A stretch of 64,000 nt of DNA from Dicaeum eximium (GCA_013396995.1 VWZP01010273.1:1705003-1769002), one strand, 5' to 3'; positions 23,556 to 38,438 are shown, numbered from the stretch's first letter. Translations and numbers: made by a program. Notes: generated by a model not told the origin, from the sequence alone.

Positions 23556-24185
23556 TGCTTAAGTAGAATATGAAGATCAAAGCTGGCTTTCTTTATATGC
23601 TTTCAAATTTTCAGTATGCAGATTGAGCCATATAGATTCATTTATATTAATAGTATTTGCATATATACCCTGTTTACTTAAACCTTCCTAGCCACCTTCA
23701 ATCTACAAACCCTAAATTCTGCACCGAAAACCGATAATCCACTTTTAAACTTTGATTTTTTACGTCAATCTCTTGAAAAAGCAGAACAAAATACCAGGCG
23801 GCACAGAGCAGAGACAGACTGATTGAAAACACAATGCCAAGCAGTTGCAATTGGCTACCTTTTACTTCATTAATTTAAGATAGCATAAGAGATATCTCTG
23901 AAACATGATTTTGTTTTCTTCTGTCTAAAATATCAGTGGTTTAGTGTTCATTGTTCTGACATTTGTTTTGGTATTTGCTATGCAAATTCTTTTAGATATT
24001 CACATATTGATCTCACAGCTCAGTCTTACAAGCAGTTGCTTAATTCTCAAACAACCCCTTAGGACCCTCTAAAGGAAGGCAAACCCCTGAACCCATACCT
24101 TGATGATGACATACTTTTGGTCTCAACTCCCTGATAAATGAAAACCAGATAAAAAGCCCTACAGAGCAAACAAGATTTCCCTTAC

Positions 24186-24258
24186 CTCTCTGCTCCTGAG
24201 ATCGAAGTGCAACAGGTTAAGGGGACTCACGTCTTTGCCCGAGCAATCTTTCTTCCTA
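24186..24258 (-). other. Candidate non-coding first exon of RBM47
   Basis: On the RBM47 strand a strong splice donor, GCAGAGAG|GTAAGG, ends at 24186. About 100 nt upstream lies the TATA-like CTCTATAA (24289-24282), so a start near 24250-24260 would give an exon of roughly 70 nt with no obvious long frame. It could splice to the acceptor at 12808. No transcript evidence is available to me. Strong donors of this type also occur elsewhere in the window, so the call rests on the cluster of promoter motifs beside it. Confidence 0.35.
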
Positions 24259-24400
24259 ATGGCAAGAGCTGTGCAACCTGGTTATAGAGTTTATGCATCT
24301 CTTTATTGGCCAGCGAGCATTAGCCATTTAAATTCCTTGGGAGTCATTTGTTAAGGGCTCTTAGGCTGAGGCTAAGTGGGTGGGACGGGAGGGAGAGGGG
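24259..24400 (-). promoter_or_regulatory. Candidate upstream promoter of RBM47
   Basis: Reading on the minus strand toward the candidate exon there is a CACCC/Sp-KLF-like C-rich tract, which is a G-quadruplex motif on the plus strand at 24378-24400. A CCAAT box follows at 24309-24305 (GGCCAATAAAG), then the TATA-like CTCTATAA at 24289-24282, in the usual order and roughly usual spacing. No CpG island is present, which would fit a tissue-restricted promoter. This is inference from motifs only. Confidence 0.35.
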
Positions 24401-27400
24401 ATGTTAGTGCTGCCAGACACAGAGAGCTCTCCAAAGTGGTTTGAAGATTAATAGAAAACTATCTTTGTAGGGAGGGCTGGGTCCAACCTTCAGGGAAGCA
24501 TAGGAAAGAGAAACCATAACATTTTCGCAGGTAAAAAGGAATTTTAAGAGAAAGATTTAATTCAAAATTCAAAACTTGGAAAAAAAAGGAGTGAAACATG
24601 TACAAACAACTCCTTCCTAGCACAAGGCGTTGTGCAAATAGCTTGGGTTACTCACAACAGATAAGATAAGAAAAGGGCATATTTTGCTTGACTGCAAGAG
24701 GCTTTTTCAGTGAAATTCTTTTTTTTCTTTATGTGTGTCTGGCAAAATTACTTCAGGCTGTGCTGAATCAATTTACCTTTGGTTGTAGGAAAAACAAAGA
24801 GTCTGTAGCTCCTGGAGTGAGAAGCAGATCTACTGATCATGTCGGCGGTGGGACGGCAGGAATAACCCAGCCTATGCCGTGTACCCGACATGCACCGTGT
24901 CCGCAGTAAACACGGAAACTCCATGTGTTTGCTCAAAAGGAAAAAAAGCACCTGGTGCACAAGTAAAAGCACAAGGGTGGTAAAACATGATTCATGACAG
25001 TAGAAATGGTCTGTACATAACAACGGAGCATTAGGCCCTGGGAGCACTTAGGCAAAGCAAACAACACACCTTCTCAAGCAGCCAAGAGGAGGAACTGCTC
25101 CGAAACACTCTTTGGATGATAGATTTGCCCAGTTGGCAGCAGTGTGCACAACCAGCCGGCGGGAGAAGAGGGAGCAGGGCATACCTTGGGACATGGCTGA
25201 TTTCTGGGAAAGGAGACAGCCTGAAGAAGGCCAAAAGCAAACAGCATATTGCACTAGCAAAACAACTACATTTTTCAGTCCTTTCCCAGGTGTTTTTTAC
25301 AGACATAACCATTCCTTTCTTCTTTCTCTCCTTTTTTACTGTTTTTTCCCACCCCAAAAAGAAAGCTTGATCCAAACCTCCATCCAAAGCACACAAGCAA
25401 CAACCTCAGGGCATCCACATGTGCAAGGAAAAGTGTCTTAAGCTCTCAGTGATAAACCATAAATGCAAGTATATTCTGCAGAGGAAGAACTGTCAGTTTG
25501 TTTGAGATGGTCCTACATAATAATTTATTCTTGTCCTCTGAGTCCTTTAGTCTGGGCACATAAAACTTAAGAAACAACCTTATATTGCTAAGTCAGAGGC
25601 TGGTCAATAGGGAAGAGGGATAGGGGAGTCAGTGGGTGTAGAGATAAATGCTGTAATATTAGAAGGCTCCAAGTCAGAGAGAAAAATGTGGAGGATGGCA
25701 AAAGCAGCATATTTGTGGTGGTTTCTGAAAGCAAACAGGAAGGAGAGCTGTTCTACTTACACTGCAGACCAATGGGTGATTGCCTTCACTCTGTTCTGGA
25801 TTTTTATTCTTGTTTGTCCACTGTCCTGGGGTTGTGGTGTGTTAGGCACTGTACAAACACACCTGGAGCCTGGATCCTGGTCCCAGAGTGCTGGCAGCCC
25901 AAGTCTACTGTGCAAGTCTTTCATCTTCAGAAGTCATCCCTGCAAATGTTAACCCTTTAGCTACAAGGGCTGCAGAGAAGCAGGTACTGCCCTGCAGACA
26001 GGGAAGCTGCAGCATGGAAATTTAAATGGTTTACCCAAGACTATGGAAAAAATCACTACCAGTAAAAAAATTGGGGATGAAATCTAGGAGATTCTGCCAA
26101 AATAAGATCCGTGCCTCAATCCCACTGATAAGAAAGTGACTAAAACAAATCAACAGTTATGAATTTGCAAAACTCCATCAAATTAATTGATTTTTAAAAT
26201 TCAGTATATTTTTCTTTCTTCATATTTATCTGTTGGAAAACAAACCAAACTTATAGCTAAAAGTATTGTAAAGTGAATCCTAACAGCTACAATTGTGGCT
26301 AGTAGCTTGTGGCTTGTGGCTACTTGAATGCCCAGAGAAGACTATTCTGGTGTAAGTGAAAAAGCACTGATGCTAGTGAGCTGATGGGCTCATTTTCAAA
26401 AGGCTGTTCAAATGCTGTGTCAATTAGGATCATGTAGGTAGGCCTCTTGAACCCTTGCCTTTCATTTTGTATGTTCACTTTTAGCTGCATCCTGTTGTTA
26501 GTTTCCAAGTTGTTTTCCTATTATTGTTTAAGGAAGGATCATCAACAGATCATCTGTTGCTGGGTATTCTGAGGTGTTACCATTCCCAGTAGCAGAATTT
26601 AAAAATATATTAATTTTTTCTGAAGGCTGTGCTTTTATAAGGAACTTCAGAAGTTTGAGCAGAATTCTGCAGTGTCTCCCAGCTTTCCCTGACATTAGAC
26701 ACCTGATTTCCTTTGACTTCAAAAGCACTGTGTTCATGATGATTGCACGACTCTTTGTATAGCTCTTTACGATGGCACGTAAGGAAGAGTGGAAAATTGT
26801 TAAGGGCAGAGCCATGTAAGCAGCAGGGAGGATGGATTGTATATACACCACATGTTCCTCTCTTCCTACAGCATCCATTGCTCTGGGGTAAAAATACAAG
26901 TACTTCTTTCCTAATGTACAGCTGACTACAATGAATAAAACCCACCCACTGTTACAATAATAACATAAATATTTAGTTGTTTTGTCATTTTCATTATTGA
27001 CAGTGAAGCAGGGCCTAAATCCCAAGAGGTGTGAAAGGGAACAGTCCAGACCAGTCCATGTCCATGTTTCCCTTAAACCTTCCATTGCCTTTTATTCTTT
27101 CCTGTAGTAGGATTGCAGGTGAAAGATTTTTCCTAAATAATTTGTCTCCTGAATACAGTGATAGAAAAGGCTGGAAATTTGAAGGAACAAAGTGATATTC
27201 ATTGGAATATGGTAATGACTCTTAATGGGGACTTTCTCCTTGGTGCAAAAAAGACATCCAATGAATTGGTGTGCTTCCCCTCAGCTGTCTCTCTTCTACA
27301 GGTAAGAGACACATCAGCTGGCCTTTACAGATGGAGTGCACTGGGCTCCTCAGTGTGATGACAAGCACTAATGGAGCACTGGATCTCTCTTCTGAGATTT

Positions 27401-30400
27401 TTAGAAAAATCAAACCCAAATGCTTTGAGAGATCCAGTGGCTGACCACTGGCTCATCATTTTATTGGTGGGATACCATTGTCATAAGAATGAGTATTTTT
27501 GATGATTATGGTAGTAAGTAGGTTTTCAGGACATATTTCATGATGGAAACTTGGCATTATGTGACAGTGCAGACATATGAGCAAGTGAAATGAAAAGCAA
27601 TGGCTTGGCCTTTATGGTTTTATTTGGTCTTCAAAAACTACTGAGAGACTGCAGTAGAATGAGAAGGGAATGTACCAAGTAAAATATTTCACTGAAAGGA
27701 CACAAGAATCTAAGAGTGATCGGCAAGGGCTCTAACCTCAATCTCAGAAAGTCTTGATCAGTATATTCACACATAAACCCAATATCAGTCACAATACAGC
27801 TACAAAAATTGGGATCTCATAATGTAACAAACAGCATTCTTTTTATTTTTCTATAATTTCCTTCTCTTTTTAACAAAGCCACTCTGTATTTGGTGAAACA
27901 GGTTCCCACATGTTTATAGAACAATTTTATTGCCTATTTGAATGTTTAAAGGGACAACACCACTTTATTTAAATTAATAACATGTTGTTTTACACCTGTT
28001 CTTATACAGTGTGAGTTAATACAGCAGATTTTGTAATTTCCTGACTTTCCTAGGCTATTGCAGACCAAAACATGGGGAGATCCTTCAGAGAATATGAAGT
28101 CTGTAACAGGTACAGCTTTCCAAGTTCTCTCACACCCCAGCTTCTTCTACGCATAACCTATGTCAATGTTTTGGTCTTTACCTTGCCACATCAGAGAATT
28201 TCCCTTTTAAAGATGCACTCCCCATCTGCTCTGCCAGCCAGTCACATGCCCTATCCCACTATGGAAATGACAGACACAGACCTGAAGATAGAGTACCAAA
28301 AGTGGGAAATTTGGCCAAGGACATCTTGGGCTTTCCCAGTTTGTTTTTTTAGTCTTAGGCTTCTCTAGTTCATGGGCAGTGGGATTTGCTCTGATAACCT
28401 TTATGGTCACTAGGCAAAGGTTTTGTTCTATTTTTAGCAAAAATCTATTTTATTGCCATTCTGCAATGAAAGTCAGCACAGAGGATCACTGTAACAGTCA
28501 GGCTCTGTTTCCCACGTAGAATTTTGTGCTTTCATTTAAACTTGAAAGCAGGCTTTAGGTTCCAAAATGTAAGAAGACAGATACTGAATAAACCCATGGA
28601 GTGTAATAGATTTTAATTAGCACACAAAACAGAAGGAAACCATCAAAACACATAGTTGGTTTTTTCTAATATAGCCATAGCTGTTACATTTCTGTGGCAT
28701 GTTTGCTTTCCATGAAAATAAATACAGGGTGGGTTCTGGATAGACATATCTACAGGGGAGATTAATACAATAATTGCCTTTCAGTCCTAGGGCAAATAAA
28801 ACACTCCATAGGAAAAAGGTTTTGCCCTGGCTAGCCTGATGTGGCTGCTCCAGACCACTCTTTCCCACCACACTTCACCAACACGTGAACTGGCGCTGTC
28901 TACGCAGGGTCCCGCTCCATCCTTGCTGCATGTGCTCCCACAGCGTTTGTGCAGCTGCACCATGCACCCACCCACACCACCGAGCACCTGTGCTGGCAGA
29001 GGGGTAAAAGAGGGTGGGACCTGTCCCTCTGCCAGCATTGGTGGCTTAAAGCATTTGTCGGGTCACCAGCATTGAGCAAATTCATGGGAAAACAGGGGAA
29101 GGGTTTCTTTTAAAACCTGCTGAATCTAGTTTCACAACACAGCTCCTCCTCTGAAGAGGCCAGTGAGATTCCACAGTGGGGTAAGTGACAGCCTTTTTGT
29201 AACACCAAGGAGCTCACTGAATCATCCAGGGAGACCAGAGGGTAGAATAGCAAATTGCAGCTCTTTATAAGTTTGCATGCAGCTGGTGAATTTTAGCACT
29301 GTAGCTATTGAGGGGCTACAGTGGAGGAATTGGAGGAATCAAGGAAGGAGGGGCAGCACAGTAGTGTGAGCTCAATAGGTCACCAAAAGGTACCCAGTGG
29401 CCACCTCCTGTGGCTAGCAGGGATATCCAACCAGCACAAGCCAACCATGTACCAAACAATTTTGATAATTAAAAGGTTACTGGCAAATAACATTCTTGCT
29501 GGTTCATTGCAGGGCCTTTTTGCAAAGAAAACCACAGGGTTATGTGATACATGTTCACAAGAAGGAAAATAAAGACCTTCAAATGTATAGACCTCCTCTA
29601 TTTTTTTTACAGGAGGCTTTCAGAATCAGGGTATGAAAATGAGCGTGCTTAGCACACACAGTCTCTTCCAGTAATTGCTCTGGTTTTTTACAGCTCACAG
29701 TAGAATATAAGTATATTAAAGGAAAAACTCTTTCTTCCAGCCGACAGACATCATCTTTGGTCAGGGCATAAGCTTTTCTATTTTCATTCTTAATGTCTTA
29801 TTGAAAATGAAACAATAAGCATCACATGGAAATTGTCTGTAAATAGAGGTTGTCCAATATGGAAACTGACAGAGTTTTCTTTAGGAAGGCAAATTTATTT
29901 TTCTGCCTCCCAGTAACATGAAGGAAAATTTTAGACTACAGGAGACTGAATGATCTGCTGGGGAATTTACAATATCCATTAACTCCAGCATCTCTTATTT
30001 TATTACATGTTAACAATCTCCATTTCTCAGAAAACTGATTTACTATCAGGAATAGAAAAAGCAGCTTTTGATGATGTCAGCAGAGTCTGAACTGGCATGC
30101 ACAGCAAAGGCATCATTACCAGAGAAGTCTGTGTTAAGGAGACTGTGGTGGGACTGACAAGGAAGGAATTTGCTGTGTCTGAGTCACCCATCAGTGATGG
30201 GTGCTGCCATGAGGCAGGACTGGGCTCACATCTCCTGGCCCATGGCATGGCAGATTTTGTGTGTGTGACCCAGCACAGATTTACCCAAGCTGTCCCATGC
30301 CCTTGCCTTACCTAACCTCAGCCCAGCACTCTGGCTCCTCCTGTGCCAGCGTCTGCGTGCTGTCTGCTCCTCCCCACTGCTGACCTTCCCCATGGGCAGG

Positions 30401-33400
30401 CAGGGCTGGGGCTGCAGACCTGCCTCCAGCTGAGCTTTCTCCTCAGCAGCCAACATTGTACCAGAAACAAGCTGCAGGCATACTGCTCCTGAGCCACTGT
30501 TTTGGGGCGGCTTGAACTGTGTAGCCAGCCTAAGATGTGCTTCTGCAGTGTAGAAAACGGGATGGATTTGCCTGTTATTCCACCAAACATTATCTACAGC
30601 ACAGGCAAGTCCTAGAGCTACATCTATACCAAGCCAGTTGCATGGCACACAAACAGAAGTGTAACATAAGCAACTCTTGATAGAAACTTCGCAACCTTGT
30701 GGTAAAAACACTTGCCTTAATGAAACATGCTTAAATAGTAAAAGGGCACTTTCACCTCTGCAGCTCCACCTGGGCTGGGGCCCACTGCTGGTGTGGGACT
30801 CTCAGGCATCATCCCCCTGGCTGCCAGAGCTGCCCAGGTCACCCTGTGGGGTAGAGCCAGTCTAATTAAACTTGAAAGTGCTCAAAGGCTGTGTTAATGG
30901 GCAGCTCTCAATAATCACAGTGAGATGATTTTTTTACAGAACTACACTTCTGCTATAAAACGCTTTTTTCCCAAAGAAAAATCTTAGAGTGCTGTTGACA
31001 TAACTTACCTCAACAGATATTTGACAAGATAAACCAGGCAAAGTGTCTGTGATTTCAAGGACTGTAATAGCTGAAATATTTAGGAATGAAAAGAATGGTC
31101 TGAATGGCTGCAATTATTAATTCCACTAGCCAAATTGCTCTTCCCTTTCTCAGTAAAGAAAATATCTCTACAATATGACCCAGGATCTGCCACTCTTGAG
31201 CCATTGACAACACACAAGCAGGAGATTCAGGTCTCATTCAGAATTCAGGAAGAACCTAAGCCCCACATTTCCTATCTCTAAGATAAGGTTTGTATTTTCA
31301 AGAGGACATTTCCAAACTGGCAGTAGCTAAAGCCTTAAGTTCAGACTTGGAAGCTACATGAAATGGTCCTGAGACAGGGACATACTTTTACTTTGGCTAA
31401 AGGAGGGCTGGAGCCACAGAATGAGTTCTTCTGAGCAGTATGCACACTGTCAGCTCTGCTGTGTTTATCTCTCAGATTTCTTCTCTTCTGCGAGGTGGAT
31501 GTAGACACTTGGACTGCCCAAGCTAGGCCCTGTGGTTGAGGCCACCTTGTTTTTGGTGGGGAAAGGATAAGGCTTCATCTAAAAGGTTGTCTGCTGTGCT
31601 ATCTTTGGGTTCAGGGAAGACACCCCAGCATGTTTTATTTGTTAGCAGAGATATAACCCATTTGATCAAGTGTTCTCAGCTGTGAGGCAGAAAGAATGCT
31701 CACCATGCAACTGAGATATGAACTGTTTGCAAGGATGCATCTGCAATTAAGCAGGAAATTTCAGCTTGTCAGTGTGCTAAATGAGTGACAGATGGCAGTA
31801 AGTATGCAGAGATACTCCATTTCTTTGGGAAAAAAAATCTCAGGAACTTTAAAAAGCCAGTGGCTTTGCCCTTCCTAAAAATAAGCAAGGTAAACTCAGT
31901 CCTAAAGGAAGCACATTTAATTGGTGGAAATATGTAAAGGTCTTCAAAGTAAGCATTTACCAAATATCCAGAGAAAGAGCTGCAACAGTCTCTATGCAAG
32001 CTAAAATGGTTGAAATGTGACCTTTGTAGGGCTGTGTACTATCTTCAGAGAGCCAAAGCAGATAGGTAGAGACTTATGCATGGGGACATTGTCCTTCCTG
32101 CTACCTCACAGGTGAGTATTCCATAAGATTAGCACAGAATGCCTGAATATGAATATGTAATATATTGCTATCTAGCACATAGATTAATGTGGCAACCACC
32201 AGGTTGTCATCTGTCCAAATACTTAAGACTTTCATGTCACCTCTGAGGTCTGAATTTTCTATCTATAGGAGAAAGTATTTGCTCTATTTATATTTAGGGG
32301 TGTGTATGAAGAGGTTGTTGAAATTTTGTTGGTGTATAAGTTTATTTTAATAAAACCAATACACTCTTGATGCGACATCATCATGCTTGACATGAACTAT
32401 GTCATATCAGGATTTTAACTTGACTTCTCATATGTTTCATGGTATGAAACTGGTGGTATGTAAAAGAAAGCACCTTCCAGAAAAAGCAAATAAAGCTATC
32501 AGATGGTGAGGTTTGCCTTATTCTAATCTCTGGCCTTTGAAAAGTGAAGCAAAATTATTTTCTGAAGATGTACCACAAGAACGATGAAGAGTAGTAAGGT
32601 TATTCTGAGGCTTTAAACTGTTTTTCTTTGGAAACTTTCAATTCTTTTGGGAACAATTATTGCTAGAAATGAAATCTAAGTAGATTAAAATTGCCTTGAT
32701 GATGCCAACAAAAGTAATTTCTTTACGAAGTTACTGAGCTGTATAATTTCAGAGAGGAAAAAATGTAATATTTTGTCTTTGTGTATTTACTCCAAAAAAG
32801 ACCATTTGATACACTTGAAAAGGTCACTTTTGGTCTGTTATTGATCACCTTAGAAGATGAAACATAACATTAAAAGAGCACTTGGGGAGCACAGCATGGG
32901 GGTTGCTGTACATGCTGTGGCAAAGGACACTGGTGACCCGGAAGAACAGGAGCCTCCACAATGACTGCCTGTTTCTGACAGGGATTCTCAGTCATGCTCA
33001 GAGCATAGTCAGCTTCACAAAAGATCAACTTTCCTATCTAAAGTATAAGACAGTCTCTTGCATTTGGTAGCTAAGAAGACAGATTTCTGAAAGAAGATTT
33101 TCCATAACCACTTCCTCAATGAGCATGGCGTTTTAGGGCACTTACTGCTTCCCAAGAGACTGAAACAAGTCTCTCACTGTCCAGGCTCCCTTTGACACAA
33201 CCTGAACCCCTCTAAATACCCTAGGAAATATAACCATTACCACAATATTGCCATGGGCTATGGTGACTAACCTACAGGTCATTACTCAGCTGGCTGGCAG
33301 AAGGAGGTTCGTGCCCTGCTAAGCTGTCACACACCTGGTGCGTTGTGTCAACGTTGTGTCCCCAGCACCTGGCTGTCCACTGCTTCAAGACCTCAGCCAG

Positions 33401-36154
33401 GGACTTTGGAGGCCACAGAGAAACAGCAGGACAAGCCTTGTGCTTTCAGATGCTCTTTTACTGAAGCTATCAACGAAACCTAAACCGTTACAACCCGTAA
33501 CGATGACTGGAGCTGATTAAAGGGCATTTTACACAAGGTTCCTCCCTGGGTACACTGTGACCGTGTTTCGCTAGGAGCAGGCAGCTTCTCTCCTACTTCA
33601 GCTGGCCAAAGGTTAGCCTGTCAAAGCGAGCAAAGTCCAGCAGGAGTTCATGGTTAAAAGGCTAAAGCCACTCTGGCTTATGGCAGGTGCTCTAGCAGTA
33701 AAGCTGCCGTGCCACTGAAAACACACACACAGAAACTGCTGTAAAATTTGGAATAGGGGAGAGTGCATTTTGGCACAGAAGACAAACAACGTTTGCTGCT
33801 GTAACTGAGCAAACAGGCAAGAATAGGCCCATTGTCTTTGCCTCAGTTAATTTCCCTGTTTGCACATCCTAATACTTGCACGGTCTTCATGGTTTTGCTG
33901 AATGTGTGGTGTTCCCATCCTGGTTTCCTAAAAATGGTCCAACATCCCGCCCCTGCAGGGCCTACGAACTCATGACATGTTTGCCAGTCTTTCATCTCCA
34001 CATTTCCACTCACGGATTCTGCACCAGGTGCAGTCAAGCAGCTCAGGGGTGGAGAGAAGTCTCTGAGAGTTCACACAGCTTTGGGAAAGCCAGGACTAAC
34101 TCTGAGATTACATTTATATGAAGCTGAGGGAGAAGCAGTCAGAGCTGAGCGTTTCCCCAATGCTCTCTGGGGAAGCAGTGGCCAGCAGGGCTGTACAAGG
34201 TGCAGGTGGTAGCCCCCATGGCCCTCAGCAGCCACACAGCCTGCAGGACAGGGTGCAGAGAGAGAGGGGCACGGGAGAAGGGCAAAGGTTGGGAGGATGG
34301 GAATTGCTGGGAGCCTGGACTAAAGCTGGAATTGCTCTGTAATCCTACAGTGGTATTGTAGAAAAGCAGACTTAGTAAGTTGTGTTAGTCATAGATCAGC
34401 CTGCTATAACAATTTAAAATCCTCCAGTTCTTGTCTGGCAAATACACTCTGAAATAAGTAGGAACTAAGCATGCCCAAGGGCCTTTGAAGACTGTATGGG
34501 TGCCTAGATACTGGGCTTGGGAGGTCTGACTTTAATTATTCATGTCTTAAACCAGCAACATATAAAAAACCAGTTCTGTCTTTCAAACACAAACTTTAAA
34601 CACTCACATATTGCCCAGGTGACAGAAACTTTATAGAAAAAAATACAGTTACATTCTAACCCTCAGTAAAAATCAATTTTCTGAGACTATGCTGTACTTT
34701 ATTTCATTTAGCATCATTTTAAAATTAACCTAGACTTAAAGAAACATATTCTGGAAGAGCTGACCTTATAATGAAACAAGGAAGAAACACCAAGGACAGG
34801 TAGAAATCTGAAGAGTAGAGGATATCTTCTGGTAAGGATGCATAAGGGAACAATCCCACTGCTTGTCTGCCTGTTGGTTTGGAAACCTCTGACAGCTAAT
34901 GTACTGCACACTACTGTGCCTTGATTTCAGCAAAGGGAAAACACAGTTTATTTATTATCCCATTACAGGGCTTTGTTTCTGAGGTCCTTACAATCAAAAG
35001 CAGCAAAAGCACCAAAACAACATAGTGTTTAATATCAAACAATACTCTTGTTTCTCATCAGAACAGGGAAGTCAATGCTTCCTCAGCTGCACAGCCAGAA
35101 TGAATATAATTATATGCTTAGACTGGGATTATCAAAGAAAATAAGGAACATCATGAAAGCAGGGCAAATTTATGATAGCAGCAAAACCTGTTAGGAGTTT
35201 CTCTAAGTGTCTGTCAAGCTACAAGCACAATGTTTTATAAAACTTAGTGTCAATTCTTAGCTCAGAAAAAGGAACCAACAACTGGAAATGTGGCATGGGG
35301 AAAAGGAATATGTTGCATTTCAGTACAGAGTGGCACATAAAAGCCCCAACTTTTGTAGCTGTGATAGAGGTTACTGCTGGCATCTCACAACTCAGATAGA
35401 TTCTCTACCCTACTCTGCAGCAGTTCTTTCTCTTGGTTTGGCCCATAAATTACATTCTGGACAAGAAAGTTCAATTGAAACGGAGTTCTTAAAAGAACAT
35501 TTTTGGTTCTAATCATGAATGCTCTGCACCAAAACTGTATTTTGCTTAAAAAAATTCTCAACAGGCCATAACGTAAGCACATCAGTTGGACTTTAGCTCT
35601 CATATCTTGGGGAGGAGCTGCAGAAACTCCCTTCAGAACAAGGATCACTTTTACTCCTAGGAGGAGATTCCTGGTGAAGGAAGGATTGGCCCACTGCCTG
35701 TGCTGCACCTCCATTTGACCTGTGAGACAGCAGAGGAGGTTACACGTGTCCTGTCTATTCCCAATAGACCCCTCTGCTCTCTTTTGGGTCCTCTTTTAGA
35801 GAGAATTGGCCAATTCTTCCTGACCAAAGTCTAAATGTGGCTCCAGGGACAGATAAAATTGATCAGTGAGTGCCAGGAATGTTGCCTGGGCTGATGCAGC
35901 AGAATCTTCTAAGAGGACTGTTGCACTCCCAGGTGATTCTGTGTGACCCTATGGTCTGGTCAAATGCACACCCTCAGGTTCATGACACCCATCTGCTATA
36001 CTTCAGGAGCTGACAGCAAACAAAAAGCATCTGAGAAATTATGCCTCAGAACTGGGAGGGTCATCACAGGTACTAGGGAAGACATGGGATATCTGTTATA
36101 TGGATGAGCCAGCCTGCTCCAGAGAGGTTACCAGGCCACCCCCAGCTTCTGATA

Positions 36155-36210
36155 CAAATAATACATTGATATTAATTTAAATTAATAAATTGTAAAAATT
36201 AATAAATTTT
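36155..36210. repeat. AT-rich low-complexity tract
   Basis: Repeated ATTAATAAATT-type units form a low-complexity AT-rich stretch. No function is suggested. Confidence 0.7.
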
Positions 36211-38299
36211 ATTTTCCTTAAGCAACACAGTATAGTTAGTAAATATAAGTGAAAACTGCTGGTTACAGAAATTACTCTAAACAAAAAAAAATGTCTAGTA
36301 GGCAAAATAAATTTGGAAGTCTGAGGTGCAAGCTGCACATGTTTGGTGTCATACGTCCAAATGATTTTCTGTGATTCTACTGAAACCTGCCAGGAAAAAC
36401 CTACCCTGGGGTCAGGTGAGGTAAAATTTATTTTCCTTCTGGTTTCTCAGAAGCAGAGCAGTTGTAAAATGTGGGCCTATAACTAAAAGGTTATTTAATT
36501 TATAAATATGCAGAAACTTGTATCTAGCACTGGACCACTTAGAGGATGCTGCAAACGTCCCTATGTCTGCCCCCCTCTCATAGGCATTTGGAGTGCAAGT
36601 GGTTAAAAAACCCCTACACAAATAGAAATGGCAGCTTTCCCTGGGAGGAGACAGGCAAACAGAGGAGAGAGAGGCACACCATGGCACAGCCTGCTGCCCA
36701 GAGCCTTAAATCACCAAACAGGAGTGAAATACTGTGCCATTACACCCAACTTGCACAGAAAGCATCCCACTGCTAGCAAGTGTATGGGAAAGTCATATTT
36801 CACAGCCAGATTTCAGCAAGGTCGTCATGCTTTGAAGATGAGAGGCTGTGCAAAAGAAACAGGCTATTTTAAAAAGTCAAGCCCAACGCTGGGAGAAAAC
36901 CTTTTGAAAGGTAGCTGTCAGCACAGCTGTGTTTATGGGTCTATTCAACCTGCGAGTAGCTGGCTCATAGAACTTGAGTGCAAGTAATGATTTAACATCA
37001 TGACCCAAGCAAGAAACTGGAACACTCCAGAAACAATTTTGGCAAGGGTCCATTTAATGAGTCAGCGTGTCCTGTTATCTGATGGCGTGTTTTTACATGG
37101 GGGGAGCTATTTTAATTGCTGTATAATAATCTGAGAAGCTGCAAAGGGTTGAATGCTTCCCCCTTCAGTAGCTGCCCAGTCAAAATCCATCATGGTTGTG
37201 CATTGTGTCCTCAGCAAGGCAAAACTGCTCTCTCTTCACTAGACCTGTCTGGTCATGGGCCAGGGAATGGAGTCACCATGCACATACTCTCTGGACAGCT
37301 GGGACCCTGACCTGGGCTGCAGCTCTCCTGTCCTTTCCTGTGAATTTTCCTTGCTTTTATGGCTGGGGAAGGGGTCCCATCTTCCTGGTATTTGTGTCTG
37401 TTCTTTTTCACATGAGCAGCCAGAGGAATAAATGAGAAATAGAGCGTGTTCAGGAATCAGAAATAAATCCCATTTGAAAGCTGAAGAGATGATTAAGATG
37501 GGTACATTTGTTCTGATGATGGTTTTCATAAAAAACCATCTCCCAGCCTCTTTACTCAATCCCACATCAATTTTCCATAAAACTCCCAGCAAAACTCATG
37601 TATTTGACCCTATTGATCTCTTACTGATAGAGCTTACAGACACTATGAATTAACTATATGACTAAAAACTGCCAGTCCCAGATATTTTTTATAAGCAAAC
37701 AGGAAAATCTATTTCCTGTAAGAAAACCACCAATGTAATTGCTAATCTGAGGTCTCAAAAAGCTGCCCTCACAGCTAAAAATATTTAACATCTGTAAAGT
37801 TGCCTAATTTTAAAAAAATAGCATTTTTTTGCTTTTTTTTAAATCAGGTTAAAGTTATATTTAGAATGGTCAAATGTCAGTTGCTGAGCTATGTGCAATC
37901 ATTTTTCTGTCGGGAATTGCCATAATCTCTAATACCAAAACTCCACCTGCAGATACAGGAGTATTGAATATTAACTGCCTTCCAGAGTCAAGGTGATCAG
38001 AGGGATTAAAGAGGAGGAGCAGAGGGACTGGCTTGCACATCTGTTTGTCAGGTCCTTGCATATGTCCCCCTCACACAAACTCGCAGATCTTGCTTGCTAA
38101 CAGCCTGAAGGACACAAACCAGAGATGTTTCCATCTGTCTTGACACAGAAAGTAATCTACAAGCCAGAATAACCCTTTTTTAAATTGCTTGCAGTTCACT
38201 CACAGAAACATAACATTAAGTAATTTACATAATTACAACTCTGGAAAACCTGAGTTTAAATGAAACAGCAAAATCCCTGGAACTGGATTGGACAAGCAG

Positions 38300-38340
38300 A
38301 AAAAAAAATAGGAAATAAAAAGAAAAAAAAAAAAAAGACA
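38300..38340. repeat. A-rich low-complexity tract
   Basis: Several A-runs are separated by single G or T bases. It could be an old retroposon tail, but no element body is recognisable beside it. Confidence 0.75.
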
Positions 38341-38438
38341 CAGATCCTATCTCCCATAGCCTGGCATGTTAGCACAACTCTATCCAAAAACTTACTTCCT
38401 AAAAACCTGTAAAAATCTGACCTCTTGAAAATAACCTT

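Larger units (their letters stand above)
19291..24185. other. Probable RBM47 intron, AT-rich
   Basis: No coding exon or recognisable transposon was seen. Small features inside are an HNF1-like motif at 22141-22153, a short CTGT repeat near 21565 and an imperfect repeat around 23500-23555. If the candidate exon at 24186 is real, this is its downstream intron. Confidence 0.45.

Noticed and set aside
26528..27085. 185-codon minus-strand open frame
   Set aside because: It is long for an intron, but has no recognisable domain, no clear promoter or splice context and two overlapping frames of similar quality. Cross-species conservation of the frame would be needed to revive it.
31007..31020. Strong minus-strand splice donor (GTTGAG|GTAAGT)
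   Set aside because: No matching acceptor or promoter cluster was seen to its right, so an exon cannot be supported. Junction reads from 31009 would change this.
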